Origin: RUG14121 sp964533935
GTDB lineage: Bacteria; Bacillota_I; Bacilli_A; RF39; UBA660
Reading direction: 5' to 3'
Assembly: GCA_964533935.1 (NCBI GenBank)
Contig: CAZHOG010000005.1
Coordinates: 1 to 64,000, forward strand
Length of the DNA: 64,000 nucleotides
Part shown: positions 1-8,325 of the stretch, piece after piece
How positions within the stretch are numbered: position 1 is the stretch's first letter
How the letters are laid out: every line of letters starts with the position of its first letter
Position numbers and translations under genes: made by a program
The notes under the pieces: generated by a model
What the model saw: the letters and a program-made list of their open reading frames with translations, nothing else
What the model was told of the DNA's origin: nothing
Database searches by the model: none

Positions 1-486
1 AATGAAATATATAATTTAATAAAAGATATATCATCCCTAACCCATTCCCATCAAACAAGTATATTAGGTTGTTTTATATATTCCCTATTGATTATAAAAT
101 TATTGAGTGGCGAAGAAAAAGAAGAAAGTTATAGATATATTAGAGATTATGATTATAGTAAATATTTTAATTTAGAAAGTATAAATATTTTTAATAGATT
201 ATTAAATAATGATATTAGTAAATTAGATATAGATAGTATTAGTTCTAAAGGTTATATTGTAGATAGTTTAGAGGCTGTGATATGGTGCTTTATAAATAGT
301 AATAATTATAGTGAAAGTATATTAAAAGCAGTTAATTTAGGCAATGATACTGATACCATAGGAGCATTAGTTGGTGGGTTAAGTGGAATATATTATAATA
401 ATATAAATAATAAATGGTTAAATGATTTAATTAGAAAAGATTATTTAATTGATTTATGTTTAAAATTTAAAAATGTTATAGTTTAA
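1..486 (+). CDS. ADP-ribosylglycohydrolase family protein, C-terminal part (5' end outside window)
   Basis: The frame is open from base 1 to the stop at 484-486, so this is the 3' part of a longer gene; the first possible internal start is TTG 88. Family: DraG/ADP-ribosylglycohydrolases, which remove ADP-ribose from proteins or small molecules using a di-metal centre. Visible signatures are a THSH segment near base 40 (the usual metal-side motif) and the C-terminal GNDTDTIGALVGGLSG, the hallmark Asp-rich loop that binds the second metal. The catalytic motifs are therefore present in this part. A terminator follows directly. It lies next to recombinase genes and may be cargo of a mobile element or its host neighbour; the window does not decide this. 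Confidence 0.85.
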   Translation, partial: NEIYNLIKDISSLTHSHQTSILGCFIYSLLIIKLLSGEEKEESYRYIRDYDYSKYFNLESINIFNRLLNNDISKLDIDSISSKGYIVDSLEAVIWCFINSNNYSESILKAVNLGNDTDTIGALVGGLSGIYYNNINNKWLNDLIRKDYLIDLCLKFKNVIV

Positions 487-503
487 GAAAGTGTACTTTT
501 ATA

Positions 504-537
504 AAGATTTAATTTAATAATGAATTAAGTCTTTTTT
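504..537 (+). terminator. Intrinsic terminator after the ADP-ribosylglycohydrolase gene
   Basis: Arms 504-514 and 523-533 pair over 11 bases with one G-U pair and are followed by a run of T. It separates the hydrolase gene from the recombinase operon. Confidence 0.7.
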
Positions 538-608
538 AATGTTTAAAAAAGTTCTTTATAGATTTTATAAAGGTTTATAAACTTTTTATACTTTTATAAA
601 TAAAATGG

Positions 609-637
609 TTGAGAATGAATTAAAGGGTCTATATAAT
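609..637 (+). promoter_or_regulatory. Promoter of the small-protein/resolvase operon
   Basis: TTGAGA at 609-614 and TATAAT at 632-637 with a 17-base spacer, followed by a strong Shine-Dalgarno (AAGGAGGTG) before ATG 664. Upstream, 541-600 is rich in TTTATAAA-like repeats that could be operator sites; this is not proven. Confidence 0.65.
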
Positions 638-663
638 AATTTTTATGGTAAGGAGGTGCCATA

Positions 664-891
664 ATGAATGAAGAAAGAAGAAAGATAGTTGAAATGGTTT
701 GTGAAGATTATATAGATACCATTTTAGTAGGAATGGAAGAATATGAAAAAGATTTTCCATTTACTATTGCTTGTGCTAATTTCTTAAAAGAATTAAGAAG
801 TAAAAATATTAAAGTTAGATTTGAAGAAATATTTATTGATATGGTTAGAGATAATATTTATAGAGAAACAAGTAATTATTTAGCGAGGTAA
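664..891 (+). CDS. Small hypothetical protein upstream of resolvase
   Basis: A 75-residue acidic, helical-looking protein that I do not recognise. It has a very good Shine-Dalgarno (AAGGAGGTGCC) and the first ATG follows the promoter at 609-637, so it is probably a real gene. It ends four bases before the resolvase start and is co-transcribed with it. The composition is charged with no membrane segment and no cysteine motif beyond two scattered Cys. Such small genes next to serine resolvases are often accessory or regulatory proteins of plasmids and integrative elements, but nothing in the sequence shows a function. Confidence 0.6.
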   Translation: MNEERRKIVEMVCEDYIDTILVGMEEYEKDFPFTIACANFLKELRSKNIKVRFEEIFIDMVRDNIYRETSNYLAR

Positions 892-895
892 GAAG

Positions 896-1486
896 ATGAA
901 TAGTAAAGTTTTTGGTTATGCAAGAGTTAGTAGTAAAGAGCAAAATGAAGAAAGGCAATTATTAGCATTTAATGAATATGAAATAAATGAAAGAGATATA
1001 TTTGTTGATAAGCAAAGTGGAAAAGATTTTAATAGGAAGAGTTTTATATTATTAAAAAATATATTAAGAGAAAATGATTTATTAGTAATTAAAAGTATTG
1101 ATAGATTAGGCAGAGATTATAATATGATAATTGATGAGTGGAAAGATATAGTTAAAAATATAAAAGCAGATATTGTAGTTATAGATATGCCTTTATTAGA
1201 TACAAGGAAGAATAAAGACTTATTAGGTTCATTTATTAGTGATTTAGTATTGCAAATATTAAGTTATGTTGCAGAGCAAGAAAGAAGTTTTATTAAGGCA
1301 AGGCAAAAAGAAGGAATTGCTAATGCTTTAAATAAAGGTATTAAATTTGGAAGACCAAAAATAGAAAAACCATGTAATTATGATGAAGTTATTAGTAAAT
1401 GGAAGAATAAAGAAATAAAAACTAAAGAAGCAATGGAGTTGTTGGAATTAAAACCTAATACATTTTATAATCTATTAAAATATTAA
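896..1486 (+). CDS. Small serine recombinase (resolvase/invertase family)
   Basis: A 196-residue site-specific recombinase, the usual length for resolvases and invertases. The N-terminal catalytic domain (about residues 4-145) has YARVSS with the nucleophile at Ser12 by alignment with the resolvase YARVS motif, and the conserved KSIDRLGRDY segment with the catalytic arginines. A C-terminal helix-turn-helix follows (about 150-196; IKTKEAMELLELKPNTFYNLL), as expected for DNA binding at a res or inversion site. The start ATG has GAGGTAAG upstream. Likely role: resolution of dimers or DNA inversion within the element. No clear res site is seen, although A/T-rich repeats lie on both sides. Confidence 0.9.
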   Translation: MNSKVFGYARVSSKEQNEERQLLAFNEYEINERDIFVDKQSGKDFNRKSFILLKNILRENDLLVIKSIDRLGRDYNMIIDEWKDIVKNIKADIVVIDMPLLDTRKNKDLLGSFISDLVLQILSYVAEQERSFIKARQKEGIANALNKGIKFGRPKIEKPCNYDEVISKWKNKEIKTKEAMELLELKPNTFYNLLKY

Positions 1487-1514
1487 AAATTATCAAAAAA
1501 CTTTATAAAAAGTA

Positions 1515-1543
1515 TTTACAAGTTAATCTTTTTCTGCTATAAA
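1515..1543 (+). promoter_or_regulatory. Promoter of the zinc-ribbon/large recombinase operon
   Basis: TTTACA at 1515-1520, 17-base spacer, TGC-TATAAA at 1535-1543 (extended -10). Transcription would begin near 1550, giving a leader of about 215 bases before ATG 1765. Confidence 0.55.
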
Positions 1544-1588
1544 TATTCTTGAGGAAGTTTATTACTAATTATTTTTAATAAACAATTC

Positions 1589-1717
1589 GAGCAAAACAAA
1601 CCAAAAAAGCAAAAATCTCAAAAAAGTAGAAAAAGCAAAAACGCAAAACAAGCCAAACAAGCCAAACAAGCCAAAAAATATGCGTATTCGTTTTTTATTT
1701 ACTGATTTGAGATTTTT
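1589..1717 (+). repeat. T-poor leader with three CAAGCCAAA repeats inside nested inverted repeats
   Basis: Three perfect 9-base repeats (CAAGCCAAA) occupy 1649-1675. They sit inside an inner inverted repeat (ACGCA 1641-1645 with TGCGT 1681-1685) and an outer 10-base inverted repeat (AAAAATCTCA 1611-1620 with TGAGATTTTT 1708-1717). The stretch 1589-1680 contains only about four T residues, unlike the surrounding AT-rich DNA. It lies in the 5' untranslated region of the zinc-ribbon/large recombinase genes and could be a structured regulatory RNA or a protein-binding site. Confidence 0.6.
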
Positions 1718-1764
1718 TTATTTATATAAACCTCATTTCAGAAAAAGAAGGAGGTATTTAAAAA

Positions 1765-2193
1765 ATGAAAAAGATACAGAAAATTTTACCACCATTAGAA
1801 AAATGGAATAGTAACAATGAATATTTATATTGTTGCAATCCTGCAACATTTGAAAATGGAGAGGAATATATTGAGGTAATAAAAATACCCCAACCTACTC
1901 CAATAGGTGTTTTCTATAAAAGAAGGAAAATACCAGAAAATATGATGAATTTAAAACAATATAATAATTGTAAATATTGCAATAGGCCTCTTATTGATGG
2001 TTATTGGAGAAGAATGCATGAATGTAGAATGTGTCATAATGAAAAGAGAGGAAGAACAAATAGTTTATTTCCTGTATATTGTAAGAAATGTAATAAGCAA
2101 TTAGAAAAAAATGATTTTTGGGCATCAGTGTTATGTACTGAATGTTATGATTATAGTAATTATAATGATAAATATTTAGAGGAAATGCTATGA
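1765..2193 (+). CDS. Zinc-ribbon-like protein coupled to the large serine recombinase
   Basis: A 142-residue protein not recognised by family. The C-terminal half has four CxxC-type pairs: CKYC, CRMC, CKKC and CTEC, which look like two zinc ribbons. The N-terminal half has an isolated CC and no clear motif. The start ATG follows GAAGGAGG. The stop overlaps the ATG of the large recombinase (ATGA), indicating translational coupling. Inference: it may be a DNA-binding accessory factor such as a recombination directionality factor or repressor for the recombinase. That role is suggested only by position and by the metal-binding motifs. Confidence 0.65.
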   Translation: MKKIQKILPPLEKWNSNNEYLYCCNPATFENGEEYIEVIKIPQPTPIGVFYKRRKIPENMMNLKQYNNCKYCNRPLIDGYWRRMHECRMCHNEKRGRTNSLFPVYCKKCNKQLEKNDFWASVLCTECYDYSNYNDKYLEEML

Positions 2194-3842
2194 TAGAGAG
2201 CGAAAGAAAAGTTGTTGCAATATATACAAGGGTATCTACAAACGACCAAGCCAGAGAAGGACATAGTTTAGAGGAGCAAGAAAAAAGGCTCAGAGCAATG
2301 TGTGAAGCCAATAATTATTCTATTTATAAAGTATATACTGATGCTGGTATAAGTGGTAAATCTACTGAAAATAGACCTGCTTACTTAAAAATGATGGCAG
2401 ATATGAAAGCAAAGAAGTTTAATTTAATAGTTGCTTTTAAAATGGATAGATTAAGCAGAAGTATTGTTGATTTTGAAATATTTTTTAACGAAATTAAAAA
2501 GTATAATTGTGCAGTAGAATTATTATTTGAAAAAATAGATACAAATGGTGCGGCGGGTATGATGTTTGCAAGAATATTAGGAATATTTGCTCAATTTGAA
2601 AGAGAGTTAATTAAAGAAAGAACTTTAATTGGTGTTGAAAGTGCAGTTAATATGGGTCATTTTGGAGGGAAACCTCCTCTTGGCTATATGCATAAAGTAA
2701 TTGATAATGATAATAAGCAAAAAACTTGGGTTATAAAAGAAGATGAGGCAAAAATAGTTAGAGAAATATTTAATATGTGTTTAAATGGTAAAACATATTT
2801 GCAAATATCTAAATATTTAAAAGAAAAGTATCCTAATGTAATAACTGGCTATAGAATGAATAAAGAAACTAACATTAAAGAGCCTATTTATAGAACTTGG
2901 AGTGATGGTTCTATATCGGTTATTTTAAATAATAAATCTTATATGGGAGTTTATGAGCATAGAAAAAGAGTTAAAGAGAAAGATACTATAAAAATATTAG
3001 ATAAAGTTCCGCCTATAATAGATGAAGAAATATTTGAAGAATGCCAAGAAAATATTAAAAAAAATGCGAGAAATTATTATAGAAAAAAGCATTATCTATT
3101 TATGCAGAAATTAGTATGTCCTAAATGTGGAAGAATATTAAGTTGTAATGGTACAACAAAATCAAATAAAACTGAATATAGGTATTATAAATGCCATGAT
3201 TGTGGTATCTATGTTAGAGAAGAAATGATAGAAGAAAGTTTAATTGATAAATTAAATGATTTATTTGAATTAAGTAATGTCCTTAATGATAATTATTCTT
3301 TTGTAGATAATGATACTGCTGAAAAGTTTAATAAATGTAGATTAAATCATAAAATGAGATTTGCTATTGATGAAAGCATTATTAAAGATAAAAAAAGCAG
3401 TGACGGAATAATGCAATTAAATGAATTGTGGAAAATGTTAGATTATGAAGCTAAAGCTAATTTTATTTATGAGTATGTTGATAATATAACAATTAAGAAA
3501 TATGATAATAAGAAAAAGAATATTTGCAAAGCTGATATATTAGAATTAAAACTTAAAAAGAATAAAATTAAATATTTATTTGAATTAGAAGATAAACTTT
3601 TAATAGATAAAGTAGCCTTAAATGGAGAATTTAAGTTAAGCACTACTAATTTGAAAAGAGATATAGATGCTATTGAATATATAGATTTATTAAAAAATAA
3701 ATATGATATAGCAGTAATAGAATTACCTATTGATGATGAAGACCAAGATCCTTATTATGATAAATCATTATTTAAAATAATAAATGTTTTACCAAGTAAG
3801 GCAATAGAAAAAAAGAAAACTTACTATTTGTATTTAGTCTAA
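2190..3842 (+). CDS. Large serine recombinase (integrase)
   Basis: A 550-residue site-specific recombinase of the large serine type, which integrates and excises phages and integrative elements. Order of domains: N-terminal resolvase domain (about 8-150) with TRVST and nucleophile Ser16, and KMDRLSRS; recombinase domain (about 170-300, GKPPLGYM onwards); zinc ribbon near 310-345 (CPKCG then CHDCG); then a charged C-terminal region expected to hold the coiled coil. All key residues are present and the length is normal, so it is probably intact. It overlaps the preceding zinc-ribbon gene by four bases. A hairpin terminator follows at 3932. Confidence 0.93.
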   Translation: MIESERKVVAIYTRVSTNDQAREGHSLEEQEKRLRAMCEANNYSIYKVYTDAGISGKSTENRPAYLKMMADMKAKKFNLIVAFKMDRLSRSIVDFEIFFNEIKKYNCAVELLFEKIDTNGAAGMMFARILGIFAQFERELIKERTLIGVESAVNMGHFGGKPPLGYMHKVIDNDNKQKTWVIKEDEAKIVREIFNMCLNGKTYLQISKYLKEKYPNVITGYRMNKETNIKEPIYRTWSDGSISVILNNKSYMGVYEHRKRVKEKDTIKILDKVPPIIDEEIFEECQENIKKNARNYYRKKHYLFMQKLVCPKCGRILSCNGTTKSNKTEYRYYKCHDCGIYVREEMIEESLIDKLNDLFELSNVLNDNYSFVDNDTAEKFNKCRLNHKMRFAIDESIIKDKKSSDGIMQLNELWKMLDYEAKANFIYEYVDNITIKKYDNKKKNICKADILELKLKKNKIKYLFELEDKLLIDKVALNGEFKLSTTNLKRDIDAIEYIDLLKNKYDIAVIELPIDDEDQDPYYDKSLFKIINVLPSKAIEKKKTYYLYLV

Positions 3843-3931
3843 TGTGTGCTAAAATTAAATAGGAGTTGGAAAAAAATAAATGGAAAATAAAAAGTTTTAA
3901 ATCCCATTTAATTCCATGCCAGATGTTAATA

Positions 3932-3955
3932 AACTAGATGTAATCTAGTTTTTTT
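3932..3955 (+). terminator. Intrinsic terminator after the large serine recombinase
   Basis: Perfect 8-base stem (AACTAGAT 3932-3939 with ATCTAGTT 3943-3950), 3-base loop, then a T run. Confidence 0.8.
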
Positions 3956-3981
3956 ATTATAATTATTTTGAGGTGTAAATA

Positions 3982-4545
3982 ATGAATAATGATAATATTA
4001 TTGAAAATAAATATCAAAATTTAATTTTCTTATCTAAACAATATATGCTTAAACTAACTGATAGTGAACATGATAGTAAACACATAGAAGATGTCATAAG
4101 TAATATATACAAATTAACAAGCAAATTAAAAATAGATTTTGATTTAGAAGTTTGTATATTATCAGCTTATTGGCATGATGTTGGAAGAACAATACAGGGC
4201 CCAGGACATGAAAAAATAAGTGCTAAAATGTTAGAAACTGAATTGAAAAAATCGGGCTATTCAGATGATTTTATTAATAAATGTTATAATGCTATTGAAT
4301 TCCATAAATGGAATATGAACCCTAAAACAATTGAGGGTTTAATTCTTAAAGATGCTGATAAATTAGCTTGGTTGGGAATTGGTAGATGGGAATCCTGTTT
4401 AAGCAATAAACAAAGACTGGATGAAATAATGAATTTGCTTCCAAAATTAAGAAATGAAATTTTATATTTTGAAGAATCAAAAGAAATATATGACGAATTA
4501 ATAGTTAAAATAACTAAGCAGCTATATAATAATATTTTCGATTAA
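3982..4545 (+). CDS. HD-domain metal-dependent phosphohydrolase
   Basis: A 187-residue single-domain HD protein. Metal ligands follow the HD pattern: a His in the DSKHIEDV segment (about 33), YWHDVGR (the HD pair, about 61-62), a His in EFHKW (about 103) and an Asp in LKDADKLAWLGIGRW (about 120). HD enzymes hydrolyse phosphate esters of nucleotides or other small molecules; the substrate cannot be read from the sequence. This compact type resembles the YedJ/PgpH-like stand-alone hydrolases. The start ATG follows GAGGTG. It is a single-gene unit bounded by terminators on both sides. Confidence 0.85.
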   Translation: MNNDNIIENKYQNLIFLSKQYMLKLTDSEHDSKHIEDVISNIYKLTSKLKIDFDLEVCILSAYWHDVGRTIQGPGHEKISAKMLETELKKSGYSDDFINKCYNAIEFHKWNMNPKTIEGLILKDADKLAWLGIGRWESCLSNKQRLDEIMNLLPKLRNEILYFEESKEIYDELIVKITKQLYNNIFD

Positions 4546-4565
4546 TTATTATGTAAATAAAAAAA

Positions 4566-4590
4566 TTATGATATTATCATAACTTTTTAT
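4566..4590. terminator. Shared hairpin terminator between convergent genes
   Basis: TTATGATA (4566-4573) and TATCATAA (4575-4582) form a hairpin with A runs on the left and T runs on the right, so it can stop transcription of the HD gene and of the minus-strand kinase gene. Confidence 0.55.
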
Positions 4591-5147
4591 TTGCTTTTAG
4601 TAAAATTTTGCGTAATGTTTTGAACTAAATCATTTAAAACATTAGCTCTATTTTCACCATCAGAAGTGTCGATTAATGGAAGATTATATTTTTGGCATTC
4701 TTCAACTAATAAAGCATTTCTATCATAGAATCTTTCAACACAAGAGTCTAAATAAGATTCATTAACTTATGCAATCCAATCTGTTGGCTTAGAATAATGA
4801 ATCACATTATATTTTATTGCTTCTTTGCTACAGTTTGGATAAGCTAAAAAATAGCATTCGATTTCGTCTTTTCTTGCTAATTTATTGATGTCTTCAGGTA
4901 AATAATCATACATATCAATAACGATATTAGTATTTTCATTTTTTGCTTCATCTAAAGATACATTAATATAATTTTCAAATAATTTAAACTTAATTTCGTC
5001 AGAAAGTTCTTCAATATTAAAACTATTTGTAATAACATCTTCTAAATTATCAAACGAAATGCGACTGAAACCTTTATTTACCAACATAAAAGATAATGTT
5101 GATTTTCCACTTCTTGCATTGCCACCTAGTACTACTACTTTTCCCAT
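4587..5147 (-). pseudogene. P-loop nucleotide kinase-like gene interrupted by an in-frame TAA
   Basis: The minus-strand frame starts at ATG 5147 (Shine-Dalgarno AAAGGAA; the upstream ATG 5177 lacks one). It begins MGKVVVLGGNARSGKST, a Walker A motif of a P-loop NTPase or kinase. Translation stops at TAA, bases 4769-4767, after TDWIA. The same frame then continues with normal coding composition for 59 more codons to TAA at 4587-4589. The full product would be about 186 residues. One substitution would restore the frame, so it is a nonsense mutation, an assembly error or a recent pseudogene. The family resembles AAA-type or adenylate kinase-like small kinases; the substrate is unknown. Confidence 0.7.
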
Positions 5148-5313
5148 GTAAACATTCCTTTCTAAATTTAAATTCATTTGTAGAATCTACACCTAATATA
5201 TCATAAACATCATTAGAAAAGTAGATATTTTTAATTTTTTTAATAAATTATATTAATATATATTGAATATAAAAGTGCATATATTATTTTTGATACATTA
5301 TTTTAATGTGCTG

Positions 5314-5322
5314 TGTTATAAT
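5314..5322 (+). promoter_or_regulatory. Extended -10 promoter
   Basis: TGTTATAAT at 5314-5322 is an ideal extended -10 without an obvious -35. It places the transcription start near 5329 and so rules out the upstream ATG at 5263 as the start of the following gene. Confidence 0.6.
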
Positions 5323-5355
5323 AGTGGCATTTATAAAAGAAAGCAGGCAGTTAAT

Positions 5356-5631
5356 ATGGAAATAAATAAGGAAGATCTATTATTATTAAATAATTTAAAA
5401 AACAAATTAGATATATACTGGAGTGCTATTCCAGATGATTTAAAATATGCTGATCGTTTTGATAGTAGAGAATTACGTTTTAGTATGTATAAATCGGATT
5501 TTTTAGAAAACTATTTAGTTTGGGAAAACACTTTTATAGCTATGACAAAACATACTTTTAATTTAGAAAATGTTACTTTAAAAGAAGCATACGATTTAAT
5601 TGAGGAACATACACAAAAAAGGATAAAATAA
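5356..5631 (+). CDS. Small hypothetical protein, 91 residues
   Basis: I do not recognise this protein. It is acidic and helical, with no membrane segment and no cysteines. The start is ATG 5356, because an extended -10 promoter lies at 5314-5322, after the first ATG of the open frame. The Shine-Dalgarno is weak (AAGCAGG). The gene stands alone, ends in a strong terminator, and is convergent with the Mg2+ ATPase gene. The sequence gives no functional hint. Confidence 0.65.
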   Translation: MEINKEDLLLLNNLKNKLDIYWSAIPDDLKYADRFDSRELRFSMYKSDFLENYLVWENTFIAMTKHTFNLENVTLKEAYDLIEEHTQKRIK

Positions 5632-5647
5632 TTTTTATCCTTTTTTT
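5615..5647. terminator. Bidirectional terminator between convergent genes
   Basis: An A-rich arm 5615-5628 pairs with a T-rich arm 5632-5646 around AAGGATAAAA. It serves both the 91-residue gene and the minus-strand ATPase gene, whose stop codon lies in it. Confidence 0.8.
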
Positions 5648-8249
5648 ATAACCATTCATTATATTTTTTAATATATATATTTTTTACTAGATTTACTATT
5701 ATCAAATATAACAATATTAATAAAATCATGTAAAAATAATATTTAATAGGCAATATAACAAAATTAAATAAATTCATTTTACATAAAATAATTGGCATTA
5801 TTATTGTTAATAACATAGATAAAATTGTTAATAATGTTAATTCTTTAGAAGCACAAGATTCAATGAATGGCTTTTTAGCAGTTCTTACATTATGTATAAT
5901 TAATAATTCACTTATTAAACACATAACAAACCATGCTGTTTGAAAAAATGCTTGTTTCTCTATTGTATTATATTTTAGTATAAACCAGAAAACTATAAAA
6001 GATAGTACATCGATAATAGAACTAATTAAACCCATTATCTTCATAAATCTTGATATTCCTTTTGTATCCCATTTTCTAGGTTTTGTTAAAAATTCAATAT
6101 CAACATTATCATATGGTATTCCTATTTGTGAAAAATCATAAATAAAATCTTGTAATAACATTTGTATTGGCAGTAATGGTAAGAATGGTAAAAATATACT
6201 TGCTATCATAATACTAAATACATCACCAAAGTCAGCGCTTAAAGCCATTTTCATATATTTAATAATATTTCCATATACTTTTCTACCTTCAATAACACCA
6301 TCATATATTACATTCAAATTTTTTTCGAGTATTATTATGTCACTTGCTTCTTTAGCTATATCAGTAGCAGTATTAACTGAAATACCAATATCTGCTTGAT
6401 GAAGTGCAGGTGCATCATTTACCCCGTCTCCCATGTATCCAACTGTATGACCATTATTTTTTAATGAAACTAACACTCTTTCTTTTTGCGATGGGTTTAA
6501 TCTTGCAAAGACATCTATATTTTCAACAATTTTTCTTAATTCTTCATCAGTTAATTTATCTATTTCATCACCAATTAAGATGTTATCGGATTTTAATCCA
6601 ACTAACTTACAAATACTTCTTGTTGCATATTGATTATCACCAGTTAATATTTTAATGTTAATTCCAATTTTTTTTAATTTGGATAATGTTTTCTTAACTC
6701 CAGTTTTTGGAGGATCTAAGAAAGCTACGAATCCAATAAATGTCATGCTTGATTCATCATTCTTAGAAAAAATATTAATGCCTTTATATTCTTTTTTTTC
6801 AGCAATAGCAATTACTTGCATTCCCATTTTTTCGAGTTCTTGGGCCTTTTTTTCAATAGTTTCAATATGCTTTTTATTTATTTTTATAGTTTTATTACCT
6901 TCCAATACTTTATCACAAATCTTAAGAATTGATTCTAATGCACCTTTAGTAAGCATTCTATAATTGCTTTTTTGTTTAACAATAACGCTTGCAAGTCTTC
7001 TATTATAATCAAATGGTATTTCATCAATTTTTTCATAATTATTAATGATATTATTAATTTTATTTTCTTTAGCATATGATAGAATTGCACGATCAACTAA
7101 ATTTTTAATTCCTGTACTAAAATAACTATTTAGATAAGCATATTCTAAAATATTTATATTTTCTTTTCCTGTAACATCAATATATTTCTGTAAGGTTATA
7201 TGATACTCTGTTAAAGTTCCTGTTTTATCAGTGCATAAAATATCAATAGCACCTAAATTTTGGATTGCTTCAATTCTTTTTACTAATGTTTTCTTTTTTG
7301 CCAGAACCTTACTTCCTTTAGTAAGATTTACATTAACTATCATAGGTAACATACTTGGCGTGATTCCAACGGCAACAGAAAGTGCAAATAGTAATGCTTC
7401 TTCGAAGTTATTTTTGATTAAGCCGTCAACTATTAAAACTATTGCACAAACTGTTATCATATAAATAATTAGCATTTTAGTGATTGATTTCATTCCTTTA
7501 TCAAAGTTTGTATCTATTTTTTTGTTATCAATACCTTGTCCTATATTTCCTAAATATGTATTCAATCCTGTATTAATTACTATTCCTTTGGCTTCACCGC
7601 TGATAACACTACAACCCATAAAACAAATATTTGCTAAATCATCTTTTGAATCTTTGATATTACAACTTTTTTCAACTGGGATACTTTCACCAGTAAAAAT
7701 AGACTGATTTATAAAAAAATCTTTACTTTCAAATAAAATAATATCTGCTGGAATAATCGCACCAACTGAAAGGGTAACAACATCGCCAATTACAACATTA
7801 TCGGTTTTAATACATTTACTTTTTGAATCTCTAATAACATTAGCTTTGCTATATAATTTTTCTTTTAATTTTAAATTAAATTTGTATACAGAATAATCTT
7901 GAATAAATCTTATAAATGCGCTAATTAATGCAATAAATATAATAATAAAGGAACCCAATTTATCACCGAGAAGAAAATTAATGATTGCTAATATAAATAA
8001 TACAATTATAAAAGAATCTTTTAACGAATTTAATAAAAATGTTATCCAAGATTTTCTTTTAGAGCTTACAACAACATTTAAACCATCTTCTTGTAATCTT
8101 TTTATGGCTTCAATTTCATTTAAACCATTTGTAGAAGTGCTTAATTTATTGACAATTGTTTCTATTGAATTATTGCTTATTTCTTTATATTTTAATAATT
8201 CATTATCATTACTTTTATTGTTCATTTTTAAATCAAATAATTGAATCAT
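5646..8249 (-). CDS. mgtA: Magnesium-translocating P-type ATPase
   Basis: An 867-residue P-type ATPase, close to the usual length of MgtA/MgtB (about 900). These membrane pumps import Mg2+. Seen in order: cytosolic N-terminal cation-ATPase domain (20-70), first membrane pair (about 70-115), actuator domain with FTGESIPVE, second membrane pair with an SVAVGITPSMLPMIV segment, phosphorylation motif DKTGT with Asp341, nucleotide domain with MLTKGA, hinge GDGVNDAP, and a C-terminal membrane block. The TEYHITLQ stretch after DKTGT is typical of the Mg2+ subgroup. The start ATG 8249 has a weak Shine-Dalgarno; the internal Met9 is an alternative. An extended -10 promoter lies directly upstream. Confidence 0.93.
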   Translation of the reverse strand: MIQLFDLKMNNKSNDNELLKYKEISNNSIETIVNKLSTSTNGLNEIEAIKRLQEDGLNVVVSSKRKSWITFLLNSLKDSFIIVLFILAIINFLLGDKLGSFIIIFIALISAFIRFIQDYSVYKFNLKLKEKLYSKANVIRDSKSKCIKTDNVVIGDVVTLSVGAIIPADIILFESKDFFINQSIFTGESIPVEKSCNIKDSKDDLANICFMGCSVISGEAKGIVINTGLNTYLGNIGQGIDNKKIDTNFDKGMKSITKMLIIYMITVCAIVLIVDGLIKNNFEEALLFALSVAVGITPSMLPMIVNVNLTKGSKVLAKKKTLVKRIEAIQNLGAIDILCTDKTGTLTEYHITLQKYIDVTGKENINILEYAYLNSYFSTGIKNLVDRAILSYAKENKINNIINNYEKIDEIPFDYNRRLASVIVKQKSNYRMLTKGALESILKICDKVLEGNKTIKINKKHIETIEKKAQELEKMGMQVIAIAEKKEYKGINIFSKNDESSMTFIGFVAFLDPPKTGVKKTLSKLKKIGINIKILTGDNQYATRSICKLVGLKSDNILIGDEIDKLTDEELRKIVENIDVFARLNPSQKERVLVSLKNNGHTVGYMGDGVNDAPALHQADIGISVNTATDIAKEASDIIILEKNLNVIYDGVIEGRKVYGNIIKYMKMALSADFGDVFSIMIASIFLPFLPLLPIQMLLQDFIYDFSQIGIPYDNVDIEFLTKPRKWDTKGISRFMKIMGLISSIIDVLSFIVFWFILKYNTIEKQAFFQTAWFVMCLISELLIIHNVRTAKKPFIESCASKELTLLTILSMLLTIIMPIILCKMNLFNFVILPIKYYFYMILLILLYLIIVNLVKNIYIKKYNEWL

Positions 8250-8273
8250 TTTTTATCATCTTCTATCATATGA

Positions 8274-8282
8274 ATTATATCA
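8274..8282 (-). promoter_or_regulatory. Extended -10 promoter of the Mg2+ ATPase gene
   Basis: On the minus strand TGATATAAT occupies 8282-8274. The transcript would have a leader of only about 18 bases, too short for an M-box or other Mg2+ riboswitch. Confidence 0.6.
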
Positions 8283-8306
8283 CTTTTTTTATTAAGCAAT
8301 AAAAAA

Positions 8307-8325
8307 AATAAGTATATTACTTATT
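8307..8325 (-). terminator. Terminator of the 40-residue ORF
   Basis: AATAAGTA (8307-8314) and TACTTATT (8318-8325) form a perfect 8-base stem, followed by a T run on the minus strand (8307 downwards). The stop codon of the small ORF lies inside the stem. Confidence 0.75.

Larger units (their letters stand above)
664..3842 (+). mobile_element. Candidate remnant or end of an integrative element with two serine recombinases
   Basis: Four consecutive plus-strand genes (small protein, small resolvase, zinc-ribbon protein, large serine recombinase) form a typical accessory module with no housekeeping genes between them. The large serine recombinase at the right edge is the usual position for the integrase at the end of an element. 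I could not identify attachment sites or a second boundary; the left part of the element may lie outside the window. Boundaries given are those of the gene block only. Confidence 0.45.

Noticed and set aside
1649..1675. Three short direct repeats resembling the start of a CRISPR array
   Set aside because: Units are 9 bases with no spacers and no cas genes nearby; they sit in a leader flanked by inverted repeats.
3843..3931. attachment site of the large serine recombinase
   Set aside because: No duplicated core or inverted arms could be matched to another site inside the window.
6404..8244. Several plus-strand reading frames over the Mg2+ ATPase gene
   Set aside because: They are antisense shadows of a fully conserved P-type ATPase gene with no ribosome sites of their own.
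8250..8283. M-box or other Mg2+ riboswitch before the Mg2+ ATPase gene
   Set aside because: The extended -10 is only 25 bases from the start codon, so the leader is too short.
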